Both the position numbers and the translations under genes were made by a program. A DNA stretch of 64,000 nucleotides from Pseudomonas sp. NC02 (GTDB lineage Bacteria; Pseudomonadota; Gammaproteobacteria; Pseudomonadales; Pseudomonadaceae): positions 1,302,001 through 1,366,000 of the forward strand of contig NZ_CP025624.1 in assembly GCF_002874965.1 (NCBI RefSeq). The letters run 5' to 3'. Position 1 is the stretch's first letter. Each line of letters begins with the position of its first letter. Below the pieces are notes generated by a model, which worked only from the letters and a program-made list of their open reading frames with translations, made no database searches and was not told the origin of the DNA. Below, in pieces: positions 1 to 8,599 of this stretch.

Positions 1-361
1 GGCCACCTACGACATCGAGCAGATGGTGCGCGAGATCCAGTCGGCGGTGTCGGCCGGGGTGATGGGCATGGACAAGTTCTCTGAAGAAGTGCGCCGTGGC
101 ATGTTCGAGGTGCAGCAGGTGGGCGAGCAGCTGTCGCAGATCATCCATCAGGTGCAGGCCCTGGCGCCACGGGTGTTGATGGTCAACGAAGGCATGCAGG
201 CCCAGGCCACCGGCGCCGAGCAGATCAACCATGCGCTGGTGCAGTTGGGCGATGCCAGCAGCCAGACCGTGGAGTCCCTGCGTCAGGCCAGCTTTGCCAT
301 CGACGAGCTGAGCCAGGTCGCCGTTGGCCTGCGCAGCGGCGTGTCGCGTTTTAAAGTCTGA
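1..361 (+). CDS. wspA: Methyl-accepting chemotaxis protein WspA, C-terminal part (cut by window edge)
   Basis: This is the last 119 codons of a chemoreceptor; the frame is open from base 2 and the start lies outside the window. What remains is the end of the cytoplasmic signalling hairpin: long Ala/Gln/Glu-rich helices with no transmembrane segment, including a Gln/Glu methylation-type helix around AQATGAEQIN. The stop codon overlaps the ATG of wspB by one base. In the Wsp system WspA is the membrane receptor that responds to surface contact and signals through WspB/WspD to the kinase WspE. The assignment rests on the complete wspBCDEFR order downstream; the fragment alone would only be called an MCP. 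Confidence 0.9.
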   Translation, partial: ATYDIEQMVREIQSAVSAGVMGMDKFSEEVRRGMFEVQQVGEQLSQIIHQVQALAPRVLMVNEGMQAQATGAEQINHALVQLGDASSQTVESLRQASFAIDELSQVAVGLRSGVSRFKV

Positions 362-873
362 TGAACGACCTCGCGGCTAAACGCGGTGCCGTTGCGGCAG
401 TGAAGAAAGCACTGTTTTTGGTGTTTCACATCGGTAATGAACGGTATGCCCTCAAGGCCACGGAAGTGGCCGAGGTGCTGCCGCGCCTGCCGCTCAAGCC
501 CATTGCCCATGCGCCTGCGTGGGTCGCCGGGATCTTTGCCCATCGCGGGGCAATGGTGCCGGTGATCGATCTCAGTGCCTTGACCTTCGGTACGCCGGCC
601 CAGGCCCGCACCAGCACGCGCCTGGTGTTGGTCAATTATCAGCCGGATGCACTCACTCCGGCACGCTGGCTGGGGCTGATCCTCGAACAGGCCACCGATA
701 CCCTGCGCTGTGACCCGGCGGAGTTCCAGCCCTACGGCCTGGACAACCGCCAGGCCCGTTACCTGGGCCCGGTGCGCGAAGACGAGCGTGGCTTGATGCA
801 GTGGATCGGCGTGGCGGACCTGCTGACGGCTGACGTGCAGGCGCTGCTGTTTGCCGCGGGCGAGGAGGGTTGA
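361..873 (+). CDS. wspB: CheW-like coupling protein WspB
   Basis: A 170-residue protein made almost entirely of one CheW domain, beginning with a beta strand FLVFHIGNERYAL near residue 20 and containing the family segment GIFAHRGAMVPVIDL around residues 59-73. CheW proteins dock receptors to the CheA-type kinase, here presumably WspA to WspE. It overlaps wspA by one base, and its stop overlaps the wspC start, so it is translationally coupled within the operon. WspD is a second CheW-domain protein in the same operon. Nothing appears broken. Confidence 0.93.
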   Translation: MNDLAAKRGAVAAVKKALFLVFHIGNERYALKATEVAEVLPRLPLKPIAHAPAWVAGIFAHRGAMVPVIDLSALTFGTPAQARTSTRLVLVNYQPDALTPARWLGLILEQATDTLRCDPAEFQPYGLDNRQARYLGPVREDERGLMQWIGVADLLTADVQALLFAAGEEG

Positions 874-2135
874 TGAGCAGTGATCAACGCTTCTTCGACT
901 TCCTTAAGGAGCGCATTGGCCTGGACGTTGCCTCGGTGGGCGAAGCGATCATCGAGCGTGCCGTACGCCAGCGCAGCATGGCGCTCAGCGCGCAGACCGC
1001 CGATCAATACTGGCAGCAATTGCAGGCCTCCACCGACGAACAGCAAGCGCTGATCGAAGCGGTGATCGTCCCCGAAACCTGGTTTTTCCGTTACCCCGAA
1101 TCCTTCGCCACCCTGGGTCGGCTGGCGGTCACCCGCCTGGCCGAAATCAAGCAGATGCGCGCCCTGCGGATCCTCAGCCTGCCGTGTTCCACCGGCGAAG
1201 AACCCTATTCGATTGCCATGGCCTTGCTCGACGCCGGGCTGGCACCGCATCAGTTCAAGGTGCAGGGCATGGACGTCAGCCCGCTGTCGGTGGAGCGCGC
1301 CCGCCGTGGGGTGTACGGCAAGAATTCGTTTCGCGGCCAGGACCTCGAGTTCCGCGATCGCCACTTCACCGATCAAACCGACGGCTACCGGATTGCCGAC
1401 CGGGTACGCGAACAAGTGCGCCTGCAGGTGGGCAACCTGCTGGACCCCACGCTGCTGGCCAACGAGCCCACCTACGATTTTGTGTTCTGCCGCAACCTGC
1501 TGATCTACTTCGACCAGCCGACCCAGAAGCAGGTGTTTGAAGTGCTCAAGGGCCTGACCCATGTCGACGGCGTGCTGTTTATCGGTCCTGCCGAAGGCAG
1601 CCTGCTGGGGCGCCTGGGCATGCGTTCGATTGGCGTGCCGCAGTCGTTTGCCTTCAGCCGGCATGCGGAGCCCGCGCCTGAACCGGTATTTGTGCCGATG
1701 CCCGCGCCGATTCCTCAGCGCAGTGCCGCGCCTATCCCGACCAGGCCCCGGCCATTCAGCACCGTCAGTGCCCAAGTGGTACCGATCAAGCCGCCGCCCC
1801 CGCAGTCGGACGCCGCCGATCTGCTCAGTCAGATTGCGACCCTGGCCAATGAAGGCAAGAGCCTGGAAGCCCGTGCTGCCTGCGAGCGTTATTTGCAGAG
1901 CCATCCGCCGGCGGCCCAGGTGTTTTATTGGCTGGGCCTGCTCAGCGATGTGGCCGGCAGCGCCCTGGAAGCCCAGGGTTATTACAGAAAAGCCTTGTAC
2001 CTGGAACCCCAGCACCCGCAGGCCTTGATGCACCTGGCCGCGTTGCTCGAGTCCCAGGGCGATGTCGCCGGCGCCCGGCGTTTGCAGGCTCGTGCCGCGC
2101 GCAGCGAGCGAGCTGACAGTGAGCGTAAATCATGA
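873..2135 (+). CDS. wspC: Chemoreceptor methyltransferase WspC (CheR domain plus TPR)
   Basis: A 420-residue CheR-type methyltransferase that uses S-adenosylmethionine to methylate receptor glutamates, here presumably WspA. The SAM-binding motif LSLPCSTGEEPYS is near residues 104-116, and FVFCRNLLIYFD follows near residues 200-211. After a Pro-rich linker (about 265-315) the C-terminus carries TPR-like helices (about 318-415) that usually aid receptor docking. I chose ATG 873, which has GAGGAG six bases upstream; a TTG at 870 is the alternative. The ATG overlaps the wspB stop as TGATG. WspC opposes the methylesterase WspF. Confidence 0.93.
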   Translation: MSSDQRFFDFLKERIGLDVASVGEAIIERAVRQRSMALSAQTADQYWQQLQASTDEQQALIEAVIVPETWFFRYPESFATLGRLAVTRLAEIKQMRALRILSLPCSTGEEPYSIAMALLDAGLAPHQFKVQGMDVSPLSVERARRGVYGKNSFRGQDLEFRDRHFTDQTDGYRIADRVREQVRLQVGNLLDPTLLANEPTYDFVFCRNLLIYFDQPTQKQVFEVLKGLTHVDGVLFIGPAEGSLLGRLGMRSIGVPQSFAFSRHAEPAPEPVFVPMPAPIPQRSAAPIPTRPRPFSTVSAQVVPIKPPPPQSDAADLLSQIATLANEGKSLEARAACERYLQSHPPAAQVFYWLGLLSDVAGSALEAQGYYRKALYLEPQHPQALMHLAALLESQGDVAGARRLQARAARSERADSERKS

Positions 2136-2818
2136 CCCTGGATCCCGAGCTGAACCTGACCCTGGCCGATACCCAGGCCATCGATGACTGCTGGAACCGC
2201 ATCGGCATCCACGGTGACAAGTCCTGCCCGTTGCTGGCCGAGCACATTCACTGTCGCAATTGCTCGGTGTATTCCGCCGCCGCCACGCGCCTGCTCGACC
2301 GTTATGCCTTGCAGCAGGACGATCACCGCCCCGTCGCGACGCCGGAAGTCGAGGGTGATGTCCTCACCCGTTCGCTGCTGATGTTCCGCCTCGGCGAAGA
2401 ATGGCTGGGCATCGCCACTCGCTGCCTGGTGGAAGTGGCGCCGTTGCAGCCGATCCATTCCTTGCCCCATCAGCGTTCCCGCGCCTTGCTGGGCGTGGCC
2501 AATGTGCGTGGCGCACTGGTGGCGTGCCTGTCACTGGTGGAATTGCTGGGGCTGGACAGCACCGGCAGCGGCCCCAGTGGCGCACGAATCATGCCGCGCA
2601 TGCTGATCATCGCGGCGCAGGACGGCCCCGTGGTGGTGCCGGTGGACGAAGTGGACGGTATCCATGCCATTGATGAACGCACCTTGAACGCGGCGTCTGC
2701 CTCCGGCACCCAGGCCAGCGCCCGCTATACCCAAGGGGTGTTGCAGTGGAAAGGCCGCAGCCTGCGCTGGCTGGACGAGGCGCAATTGTTGTCTGCCGTG
2801 ACCCGGAGCCTCACATGA
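2132..2818 (+). CDS. wspD: CheW-like coupling protein WspD
   Basis: A 228-residue protein with an N-terminal extension of about 80 residues containing a Cys-X7-Cys-X2-Cys cluster (CPLLAEHIHCRNC, about residues 31-43), followed by a CheW domain from about residue 88. The extension is longer than in a minimal CheW; whether its cysteines bind a metal is unknown. It overlaps wspC by four bases (ATGA) and wspE likewise. Role by family: scaffold between WspA and the WspE kinase. Two different CheW proteins, WspB and WspD, are a normal feature of Wsp operons. Confidence 0.92.
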   Translation: MTLDPELNLTLADTQAIDDCWNRIGIHGDKSCPLLAEHIHCRNCSVYSAAATRLLDRYALQQDDHRPVATPEVEGDVLTRSLLMFRLGEEWLGIATRCLVEVAPLQPIHSLPHQRSRALLGVANVRGALVACLSLVELLGLDSTGSGPSGARIMPRMLIIAAQDGPVVVPVDEVDGIHAIDERTLNAASASGTQASARYTQGVLQWKGRSLRWLDEAQLLSAVTRSLT

Positions 2819-5118
2819 CCCCCGACCAGATGCGCGATGCCTCGCTGCTGGAGCTGTTCAGCCTGGAAGCCGACGCCCAGACCCAGGTGCTCAGCGCCGG
2901 CCTGCTGGCCCTGGAGCGCAACCCGACCCAGGCCGACCAGCTCGAAGCCTGCATGCGCGCCGCCCATTCCCTGAAGGGCGCGGCGCGGATTGTCGGGGTG
3001 GACGCGGGGGTCAGCGTGGCCCACGTGATGGAAGATTGCCTGGTCAGCGCCCAGGAAAGCCGCTTGTACCTGCTGCCGGAACATATCGACGCACTGCTGC
3101 AAGGCACCGATTTGCTGATGCGCATTGCTACGCCGGGCAATACCGTGGGCCCGGCGGACATCGAGTCCTATGTGGCATTGATGGAGCGGTTGCTCGATCC
3201 GTCGCAGAAAGTCGCACCGCCCGCTGCGCCAAAGCCTGCGCCGCCGCCCACACCCGCGCCAGAACCTGAATTGTCGATGGAAGCGCTGCTGACCCTGCCG
3301 CCGGAGCCCGAACCCGCGCCGCCGGTCAGTGCCGAACTGCCACGCCAAAATAAGCGCATGACCGAAGGCGGCGAGCGGGTGTTGCGGGTGACCGCCGAAC
3401 GTTTGAACAGCCTGTTGGACCTGTCCAGCAAGTCCCTGGTGGAAACCCAGCGGCTCAAGCCTTACCTCGCCAGTTTGCAACGCCTCAAGCGCATCCAGAG
3501 CAACAGCGCCCGCGCCCTGGAAAACCTCGACGGCCACCTCAAGACCGTCGACCTGAGCCTGGAAGCCCAGGAAGCGCTGGCTGATACCCGCCGCCTGTTG
3601 AGCGAAGCCCAGGCGCTGCTCGCGGAAAAAACCGCCGAAATCGACGAGTTCGGCTGGCAGGCCGGGCAACGCGCCCAAGTCTTGTACGACACGGCGCTGG
3701 CGTGCCGCATGCGGCCGTTTGCCGACGTGCTGGCCGGGCAGGTGCGCATGGTGCGTGACCTGGGCCGCAGCCTTGGTAAACAGGTACGCCTGGAAATCGA
3801 AGGCGAGAAAACCCAGGTCGACCGCGATGTGCTGGAAAAACTCGAAGCGCCGCTGACCCATTTACTGCGCAATGCTGTGGACCACGGCATTGAAATGCCC
3901 GAGCAACGCCTGCTGGCGGGCAAACCGGCTGAAGGCCTGATCCGCCTGCGGGCGTCTCACCAGGCCGGCTTGCTGGTGCTGGAGTTGAGCGACGACGGCA
4001 ACGGTGTCGACCTCGAGCGCCTGCGCGGCACCATCGTCGACCGGCATTTGTCGCCGGTGGAAACCGCCCTGCGCCTGAGCGAAGAGGAACTGCTCACGTT
4101 CCTGTTCCTGCCGGGGTTCAGCCTGCGGGACAAGGTCACCGAGGTCTCGGGGCGCGGGGTCGGCCTGGATGCGGTGCAGCATATGGTGCGCCAGTTGCGC
4201 GGCGCGGTGGTGCTGGAGCAGACGGCGGGGCAGGGCAGTCGCTTCCACCTGGAAGTGCCGTTGACCCTATCGGTAGTGCGCAGCCTGGTGGTGGAAGTTG
4301 GCGAGGAGGCCTACGCCTTCCCGCTGGCCCACATCGAGCGCATGTGCGATCTTGCGCCCGACGACATCGTGCAACTGGAAGGTCGCCAGCATTTCTGGCA
4401 CGAAGGCCGGCATGTCGGCCTGGTCGCCGCCAGCCAGTTGCTGCAGCGCCCGCCGGGGCAGGGCAGTCAGGAAACCCTGAAGGTCGTGGTGATCCGCGAG
4501 CGCGATGCGGTCTACGGGATTGCCGTGGAGCGTTTTATCGGCGAGCGCACGCTGGTGGTATTGCCCCTGGACGACCGGTTGGGCAAGGTCCAGGACATCT
4601 CCGCCGGAGCGTTGCTCGATGACGGCTCGGTGGTGCTGATCGTCGACGTCGAAGACATGCTGCGATCGGTGGACAAACTGCTGAATACCGGTCGTCTGGA
4701 ACGCATCGCCCGACGCACCCAGCAAACCCTCGAAGCACCGCGCAAGCGTATTCTGGTGGTGGATGACTCGCTGACCGTGCGTGAGCTGCAACGCAAATTG
4801 TTACTTAATCGCGGTTATGAAGTGGCCGTGGCGGTCGATGGCATGGATGGCTGGAACGCGCTGCGCTCCGAAGACTTCGACCTGCTGATCACGGACATTG
4901 ATATGCCTCGCATGGACGGTATTGAATTGGTCACACTCTTGCGCCGTGATACTCGCCTGCAATCCCTGCCGGTGATGGTTGTTTCCTACAAGGATCGGGA
5001 AGAAGACCGTCGCCGTGGACTGGACGCCGGCGCCGACTATTATCTAGCCAAGGCCAGCTTCCATGACGACGCGCTGTTGGACGCGGTGGTGGAGCTGATT
5101 GGAGGAGCACGGGCATGA
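2815..5118 (+). CDS. wspE: Hybrid CheA-type histidine kinase/response regulator WspE
   Basis: A 767-residue hybrid kinase. The Hpt domain is N-terminal with the phosphorylatable His at residue 51 (AAHSLKGAARI). A Pro-rich linker spans about 120-185, then come dimerisation and HATPase domains with N-box LLRNAVDHGIE, a CheW-like regulatory domain, and a C-terminal receiver with the phospho-Asp near residue 694 (LITDIDMPRMDG). The start is ATG 2815, which overlaps the wspD stop; an upstream in-frame ATG at 2746 lies inside wspD and is not used. By family knowledge WspE phosphorylates WspR, raising cyclic-di-GMP, and WspF for feedback. Confidence 0.95.
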   Translation: MTPDQMRDASLLELFSLEADAQTQVLSAGLLALERNPTQADQLEACMRAAHSLKGAARIVGVDAGVSVAHVMEDCLVSAQESRLYLLPEHIDALLQGTDLLMRIATPGNTVGPADIESYVALMERLLDPSQKVAPPAAPKPAPPPTPAPEPELSMEALLTLPPEPEPAPPVSAELPRQNKRMTEGGERVLRVTAERLNSLLDLSSKSLVETQRLKPYLASLQRLKRIQSNSARALENLDGHLKTVDLSLEAQEALADTRRLLSEAQALLAEKTAEIDEFGWQAGQRAQVLYDTALACRMRPFADVLAGQVRMVRDLGRSLGKQVRLEIEGEKTQVDRDVLEKLEAPLTHLLRNAVDHGIEMPEQRLLAGKPAEGLIRLRASHQAGLLVLELSDDGNGVDLERLRGTIVDRHLSPVETALRLSEEELLTFLFLPGFSLRDKVTEVSGRGVGLDAVQHMVRQLRGAVVLEQTAGQGSRFHLEVPLTLSVVRSLVVEVGEEAYAFPLAHIERMCDLAPDDIVQLEGRQHFWHEGRHVGLVAASQLLQRPPGQGSQETLKVVVIRERDAVYGIAVERFIGERTLVVLPLDDRLGKVQDISAGALLDDGSVVLIVDVEDMLRSVDKLLNTGRLERIARRTQQTLEAPRKRILVVDDSLTVRELQRKLLLNRGYEVAVAVDGMDGWNALRSEDFDLLITDIDMPRMDGIELVTLLRRDTRLQSLPVMVVSYKDREEDRRRGLDAGADYYLAKASFHDDALLDAVVELIGGARA

Positions 5119-6125
5119 GGATTGCGATCGTCAATGACATGCCCATGGCCGTGGAGGCCTTGCGCCGGGCGTTGAGCCTAGAGCCGGCCCACGAAGTGGT
5201 GTGGGTTGCGGGCAACGGCCTGGAAGCAGTGCAGCGTTGCGCCGAGTTCACGCCCGACCTGATTCTGATGGACCTGATCATGCCGGTGATGGACGGTGTG
5301 GAGGCCACCCGGCAGATCATGGCCGAGACGCCCTGTGCGATCCTGATTGTCACCGTCGACCGCCAGGCCAACGTCAGCCGTGTATTCGAAGCCATGGGCC
5401 ATGGCGCCCTGGACGTGGTTGACACGCCTGCACTGGGCGTGGGCAATCCGAAGGACGCCGCGGCACCGCTGTTGCGCAAGATCCTCAATATCGGCTGGCT
5501 GATTGGCCAGCGTGGCAGCCGCGTGCGGGCCGAGCCTGCGCCCCAGCGGGCCACGGGCAAACGCCAGAGCCTGGTGGCCATCGGTTCGTCCGCAGGCGGC
5601 CCGGCTGCCCTGGAATCCCTGCTCAAGGGCTTGCCCCGGGACTTCTCGCCGGCCATTGTGCTGGTGCAGCATGTGGACCAGGTGTTCGCCGCCGGCATGG
5701 CCGAATGGCTGAGCAGTGCCTCGGGCCTGCCGGTGCGCCTGGCCCGGGAAGGCGAGCCGCCCCAAAGCGGTGTCGTGTTGCTGGCGGGCACCAATCATCA
5801 CATTCGTCTGCTGAAGAACGGCACGCTGGCCTACACCGCAGAGCCTGTGAACGAGATTTACCGGCCGTCCATCGACGTGTTTTTCGAGAGCGTCGCCAGC
5901 TACTGGAATGGCGATGCCGTTGGCGTGCTGCTGACGGGGATGGGGCGTGATGGCGCCCAGGGACTTAAGTTGATGCGTCAGCAAGGCTACCTGACCATCG
6001 CGCAGGACCAGCAAAGCTGTGCTGTTTACGGCATGCCCAAAGCGGCAGCGGCGATTGACGCGGCTGTTGAAATTCGCCCATTGGACAGAATTGCGCCACG
6101 ATTGCTGGAGGTATTCGCAAAATGA
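5115..6125 (+). CDS. wspF: Chemotaxis-type protein-glutamate methylesterase WspF
   Basis: A 336-residue CheB-type protein: receiver domain with phospho-Asp at residue 53 (LMDLIMPVMDG), then a methylesterase domain whose catalytic triad residues are visible as Ser in GSSAGGPAA, His in LVQHVDQVF and Asp in GMGRDGAQG. It removes methyl groups from the receptor and so damps the pathway. In fluorescent pseudomonads loss-of-function wspF mutations are a classic source of wrinkly, cyclic-di-GMP-high colonies (established knowledge). The frame here is intact and full length. It overlaps wspE by four bases. Confidence 0.95.
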   Translation: MRIAIVNDMPMAVEALRRALSLEPAHEVVWVAGNGLEAVQRCAEFTPDLILMDLIMPVMDGVEATRQIMAETPCAILIVTVDRQANVSRVFEAMGHGALDVVDTPALGVGNPKDAAAPLLRKILNIGWLIGQRGSRVRAEPAPQRATGKRQSLVAIGSSAGGPAALESLLKGLPRDFSPAIVLVQHVDQVFAAGMAEWLSSASGLPVRLAREGEPPQSGVVLLAGTNHHIRLLKNGTLAYTAEPVNEIYRPSIDVFFESVASYWNGDAVGVLLTGMGRDGAQGLKLMRQQGYLTIAQDQQSCAVYGMPKAAAAIDAAVEIRPLDRIAPRLLEVFAK

Positions 6126-6176
6126 CCGATATCACACGCTGTCCTGGCCTGCAGGTAGTAATTCAGGTGACCGTAA

Positions 6177-7178
6177 ATGAATGATTTGCAGCTCGACGAC
6201 TTCAAGACCGACGAAAACGCCGCCATGGTGCTGCTCGTCGACGACCAGGCGATGATCGGCGAGGCCGTACGCCGGGGCCTGGCCCATGAAGACAATATCG
6301 ACTTCCACTTTTGCGCCGACCCGCACCAGGCCATTGCCCAGGCGATCCGTATCAAGCCGACGGTGATCCTGCAGGACCTGGTGATGCCGGGTCTCGATGG
6401 CCTGACCCTGGTGCGCGAATACCGCAATCACCCGGCGACGCAGAACATCCCGATCATCGTGCTTTCCACCAAGGAAGACCCGCTGATCAAGAGCGCGGCG
6501 TTTGCTGCCGGGGCCAACGATTACCTGGTCAAGCTGCCGGATAACATCGAACTGGTGGCGCGCATCCGCTATCACTCGCGCTCCTACATGACCCTGTTGC
6601 AACGGGACGCGGCCTACCGGGCGCTGCGGGTCAGCCAACAGCAGTTGCTGGACACCAACCTGGTGCTGCAACGGCTGATGAACTCCGACGGCCTGACCGG
6701 GCTGTCCAATCGCCGGCATTTCGACGAATACCTGGAACTGGAATGGCGCCGCGCCATGCGTGACCAGACCCAACTGTCGCTGCTGATGATCGACGTGGAC
6801 TTCTTCAAGACCTACAACGACAGTTTCGGCCACCTGGAAGGCGACGAGGCGTTGCGCAAGGTGGCGGCGACCATTCGTGATGCCAGCAGCCGTCCTTCGG
6901 ATTTGCCGGCGCGTTATGGCGGTGAAGAGTTTGCCCTGGTGCTGCCCAATACCTCGCCGGGCGGTGCGCGGCTGGTGGCCGAGAAACTGCGCCAGGCGGT
7001 GGCGAGCCTGAAAATCCCGCACATTGCCCCGGCAGAAGGGGCGAGCCTGACCATCAGTATTGGCTTGGCGACCATGACCCCGGTGCAGGGCACCGATTGC
7101 CGGCAATTGATCTCGGCGGCGGACAAGGGCCTGTACCTGGCCAAGCACAATGGGCGCAATCAGGTGGGGATCGAGTAG
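6177..7178 (+). CDS. wspR: Response regulator / diguanylate cyclase WspR
   Basis: A 333-residue output protein of the Wsp system. The receiver domain covers about residues 17-130 with phospho-Asp at D67 ([12 protein letters not shown]). A helical stalk follows (about 140-170), then a GGDEF domain with the active-site form GGEEF at 248-252. The RxxD inhibitory site for product feedback is intact at 239-242, five residues before GGEEF. It makes cyclic-di-GMP from two GTP. The ATG has AGGTGA seven bases upstream. It lies 51 bases after wspF and is last in the operon. Confidence 0.96.
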   Translation: MNDLQLDDFKTDENAAMVLLVDDQAMIGEAVRRGLAHEDNIDFHFCADPHQAIAQAIRIKPTVILQDLVMPGLDGLTLVREYRNHPATQNIPIIVLSTKEDPLIKSAAFAAGANDYLVKLPDNIELVARIRYHSRSYMTLLQRDAAYRALRVSQQQLLDTNLVLQRLMNSDGLTGLSNRRHFDEYLELEWRRAMRDQTQLSLLMIDVDFFKTYNDSFGHLEGDEALRKVAATIRDASSRPSDLPARYGGEEFALVLPNTSPGGARLVAEKLRQAVASLKIPHIAPAEGASLTISIGLATMTPVQGTDCRQLISAADKGLYLAKHNGRNQVGIE

Positions 7179-7185
7179 GGAATAC

Positions 7186-7207
7186 GGTCTGCGGGATGTC
7201 GCAGACC
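7186..7207 (+). terminator. Hairpin just after wspR (possible weak terminator)
   Basis: An eight-base perfect stem, GGTCTGCG / CGCAGACC, with a six-base loop begins 7 bases after the wspR stop. There is no T-run, so it is not a canonical intrinsic terminator. It may stabilise or help end the wsp transcript together with the REPIN right behind it. Confidence 0.35.
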
Positions 7208-7210
7208 TAA

Positions 7211-7300
7211 TGTGGGAGCGGGCTTGCTCGCGAATGCGGTGTGTCAGTCAATGCATCTGGCGACTGAACCACCGCATTCGCGAGCAAGCCCGCTCCCACA
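7211..7300. repeat. REPIN (paired inverted REP), copy 1
   Basis: Two inverted copies of a REP sequence containing GGGAGCGGGCTTGCTCGCGA bracket a spacer of about 40 bases, so the whole unit can fold into a long hairpin. It lies in the gap between wspR and prfB. The same unit occurs at 12864, 26258, 36519, 39105 and 42935. Confidence 0.93.
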
Positions 7301-7380
7301 TTTGATCTTCATCGCTGTCTGGATGGTGCATATCCCCGCCTTTTCGGCCAAGCGGACTGCCGTTATCAGCCGTTTGTCGT

Positions 7381-7386
7381 TATACT
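7381..7386 (+). promoter_or_regulatory. Possible -10 element for prfB
   Basis: TATACT lies 39 bases before the prfB ATG in the only gap that could hold a prfB promoter. A hexamer 17 bases upstream matches the -35 consensus poorly, so this is a tentative call. Confidence 0.35.
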
Positions 7387-7425
7387 CGTCGGCTTTCAAA
7401 AGTTCGCCAACGAGTGCTGCCCGCC

Positions 7426-8521
7426 ATGGAAATCAACCCGATCCTTAACACCATCAAGGACCTGTCCGAGCGCTCCGAAACTATTCGGGGGTATCTTTGA
7501 CTACGATCAAAAGCATGAGCGTCTGACCGAAGTCAATCGCGAGCTTGAAGATCCGGCTGTCTGGAACAAACCTGAATACGCCCAGGAACTGGGCCGCGAG
7601 CGCGCTGCGCTGGCGCAGATCGTCGACACCCTCGACGAATTGAACACCGGTCTGGGCGATTGCCGCGACCTGCTGGACATGGCCGTCGAAGAAAACGACG
7701 AAGGCGCAGTGGGCGATGTCGTCGCCGAGCTGGCCCGTCTCGAGGAAAACCTCGCCAAACTCGAATTCCGCCGCATGTTCAGCCATGAAATGGACCCGAA
7801 CAACGCCTACCTGGACATCCAGGCCGGTTCCGGCGGCACCGAAGCCCAGGACTGGGCCAACATCCTGTTGCGCATGTACCTGCGCTGGGCCGACAAACGC
7901 GGTTTCGACGCGACCATCATGGAACTGTCGGCCGGTGAGGTCGCCGGCATCAAGGGCGCGACCGTGCACATCAAGGGCGAATACGCCTTTGGCTGGCTGC
8001 GGACCGAGATCGGCGTACACCGCCTGGTGCGCAAGAGCCCGTTCGACTCCGGCAACCGTCGCCACACGTCGTTCTCCGCCGTTTTCGTCTCGCCAGAGAT
8101 CGACGACAAGGTGGAAATCGAGATCAACCCGGCAGACCTGCGGATCGACACCTACCGTTCCTCCGGTGCCGGTGGCCAGCACGTAAACACCACCGACTCG
8201 GCCGTACGTATTACCCACGTACCGACCAATACCGTGGTGAGCTGCCAGAACGAACGTTCCCAGCACGCGAACAAGGACACCGCCATGAAAATGCTGCGGG
8301 CCAAGTTGTACGAGCAGGAAATGCAGAAACGCAACGCCGCGTCCCAGGCGCTGGAAGACACCAAGTCGGATATCGGCTGGGGTCACCAGATCCGCTCGTA
8401 TGTGCTCGACGCGTCGCGGATCAAGGATCTGCGTACCAACATCGAACGCAGCGACTGCGACAAGGTGCTCGACGGTGATATCGACGAATACCTGGAAGCC
8501 AGCCTGAAATCTGGCCTGTAA
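7426..8521 (+). CDS. prfB: Peptide chain release factor 2, with programmed +1 ribosomal frameshift
   Basis: The gene starts at ATG 7426 ([13 protein letters not shown]), runs 24 codons to an in-frame TGA at 7498-7500, and continues in the +1 frame from GAC at 7499. The joined product is 364 residues, the normal RF2 length. The slippery context CTT-TGA-C is the canonical one, with CGGGGGTAT just upstream as an internal Shine-Dalgarno-like stimulator. The specificity tripeptide SPF (RKSPFDSG) and the catalytic GGQ ([11 protein letters not shown]) are intact. RF2 reads UGA and UAA stops; low RF2 lets the ribosome slip and make more RF2. lysS follows 78 bases on, as in other proteobacteria. Confidence 0.97.
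7491..7501 (+). promoter_or_regulatory. RF2 autoregulatory frameshift site
   Basis: CTT TGA C at 7495-7501, preceded by GGGGGTAT, forms the conserved +1 shift site. Slippage of the CTT-decoding tRNA onto TTT when the UGA stays unread moves the ribosome into the prfB main frame. Confidence 0.95.
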
Positions 8522-8527
8522 CTCCTT

Positions 8528-8572
8528 TGTAGGAGCCGGCTTGCCGGCGATCCCCGGCCGCAGGCCGGGGAC
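8528..8572. repeat. Short palindromic repeat between prfB and lysS
   Basis: Two adjacent hairpins, GCCGGC-TT-GCCGGC and CCCCGGCC-GCA-GGCCGGGG, lie between the prfB stop and the lysS start. The style (TGTAGGAGCCGGCTTGCCGG) resembles another Pseudomonas REP family. Only one copy is in the window. Confidence 0.6.
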
Positions 8573-8599
8573 AACGAACCTGATGGAAAATTTAAAGAC

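Noticed and set aside
5115..6125. Possible wspF loss-of-function as in wrinkly strains
   Set aside because: The frame is full length and all triad and receiver residues are present.
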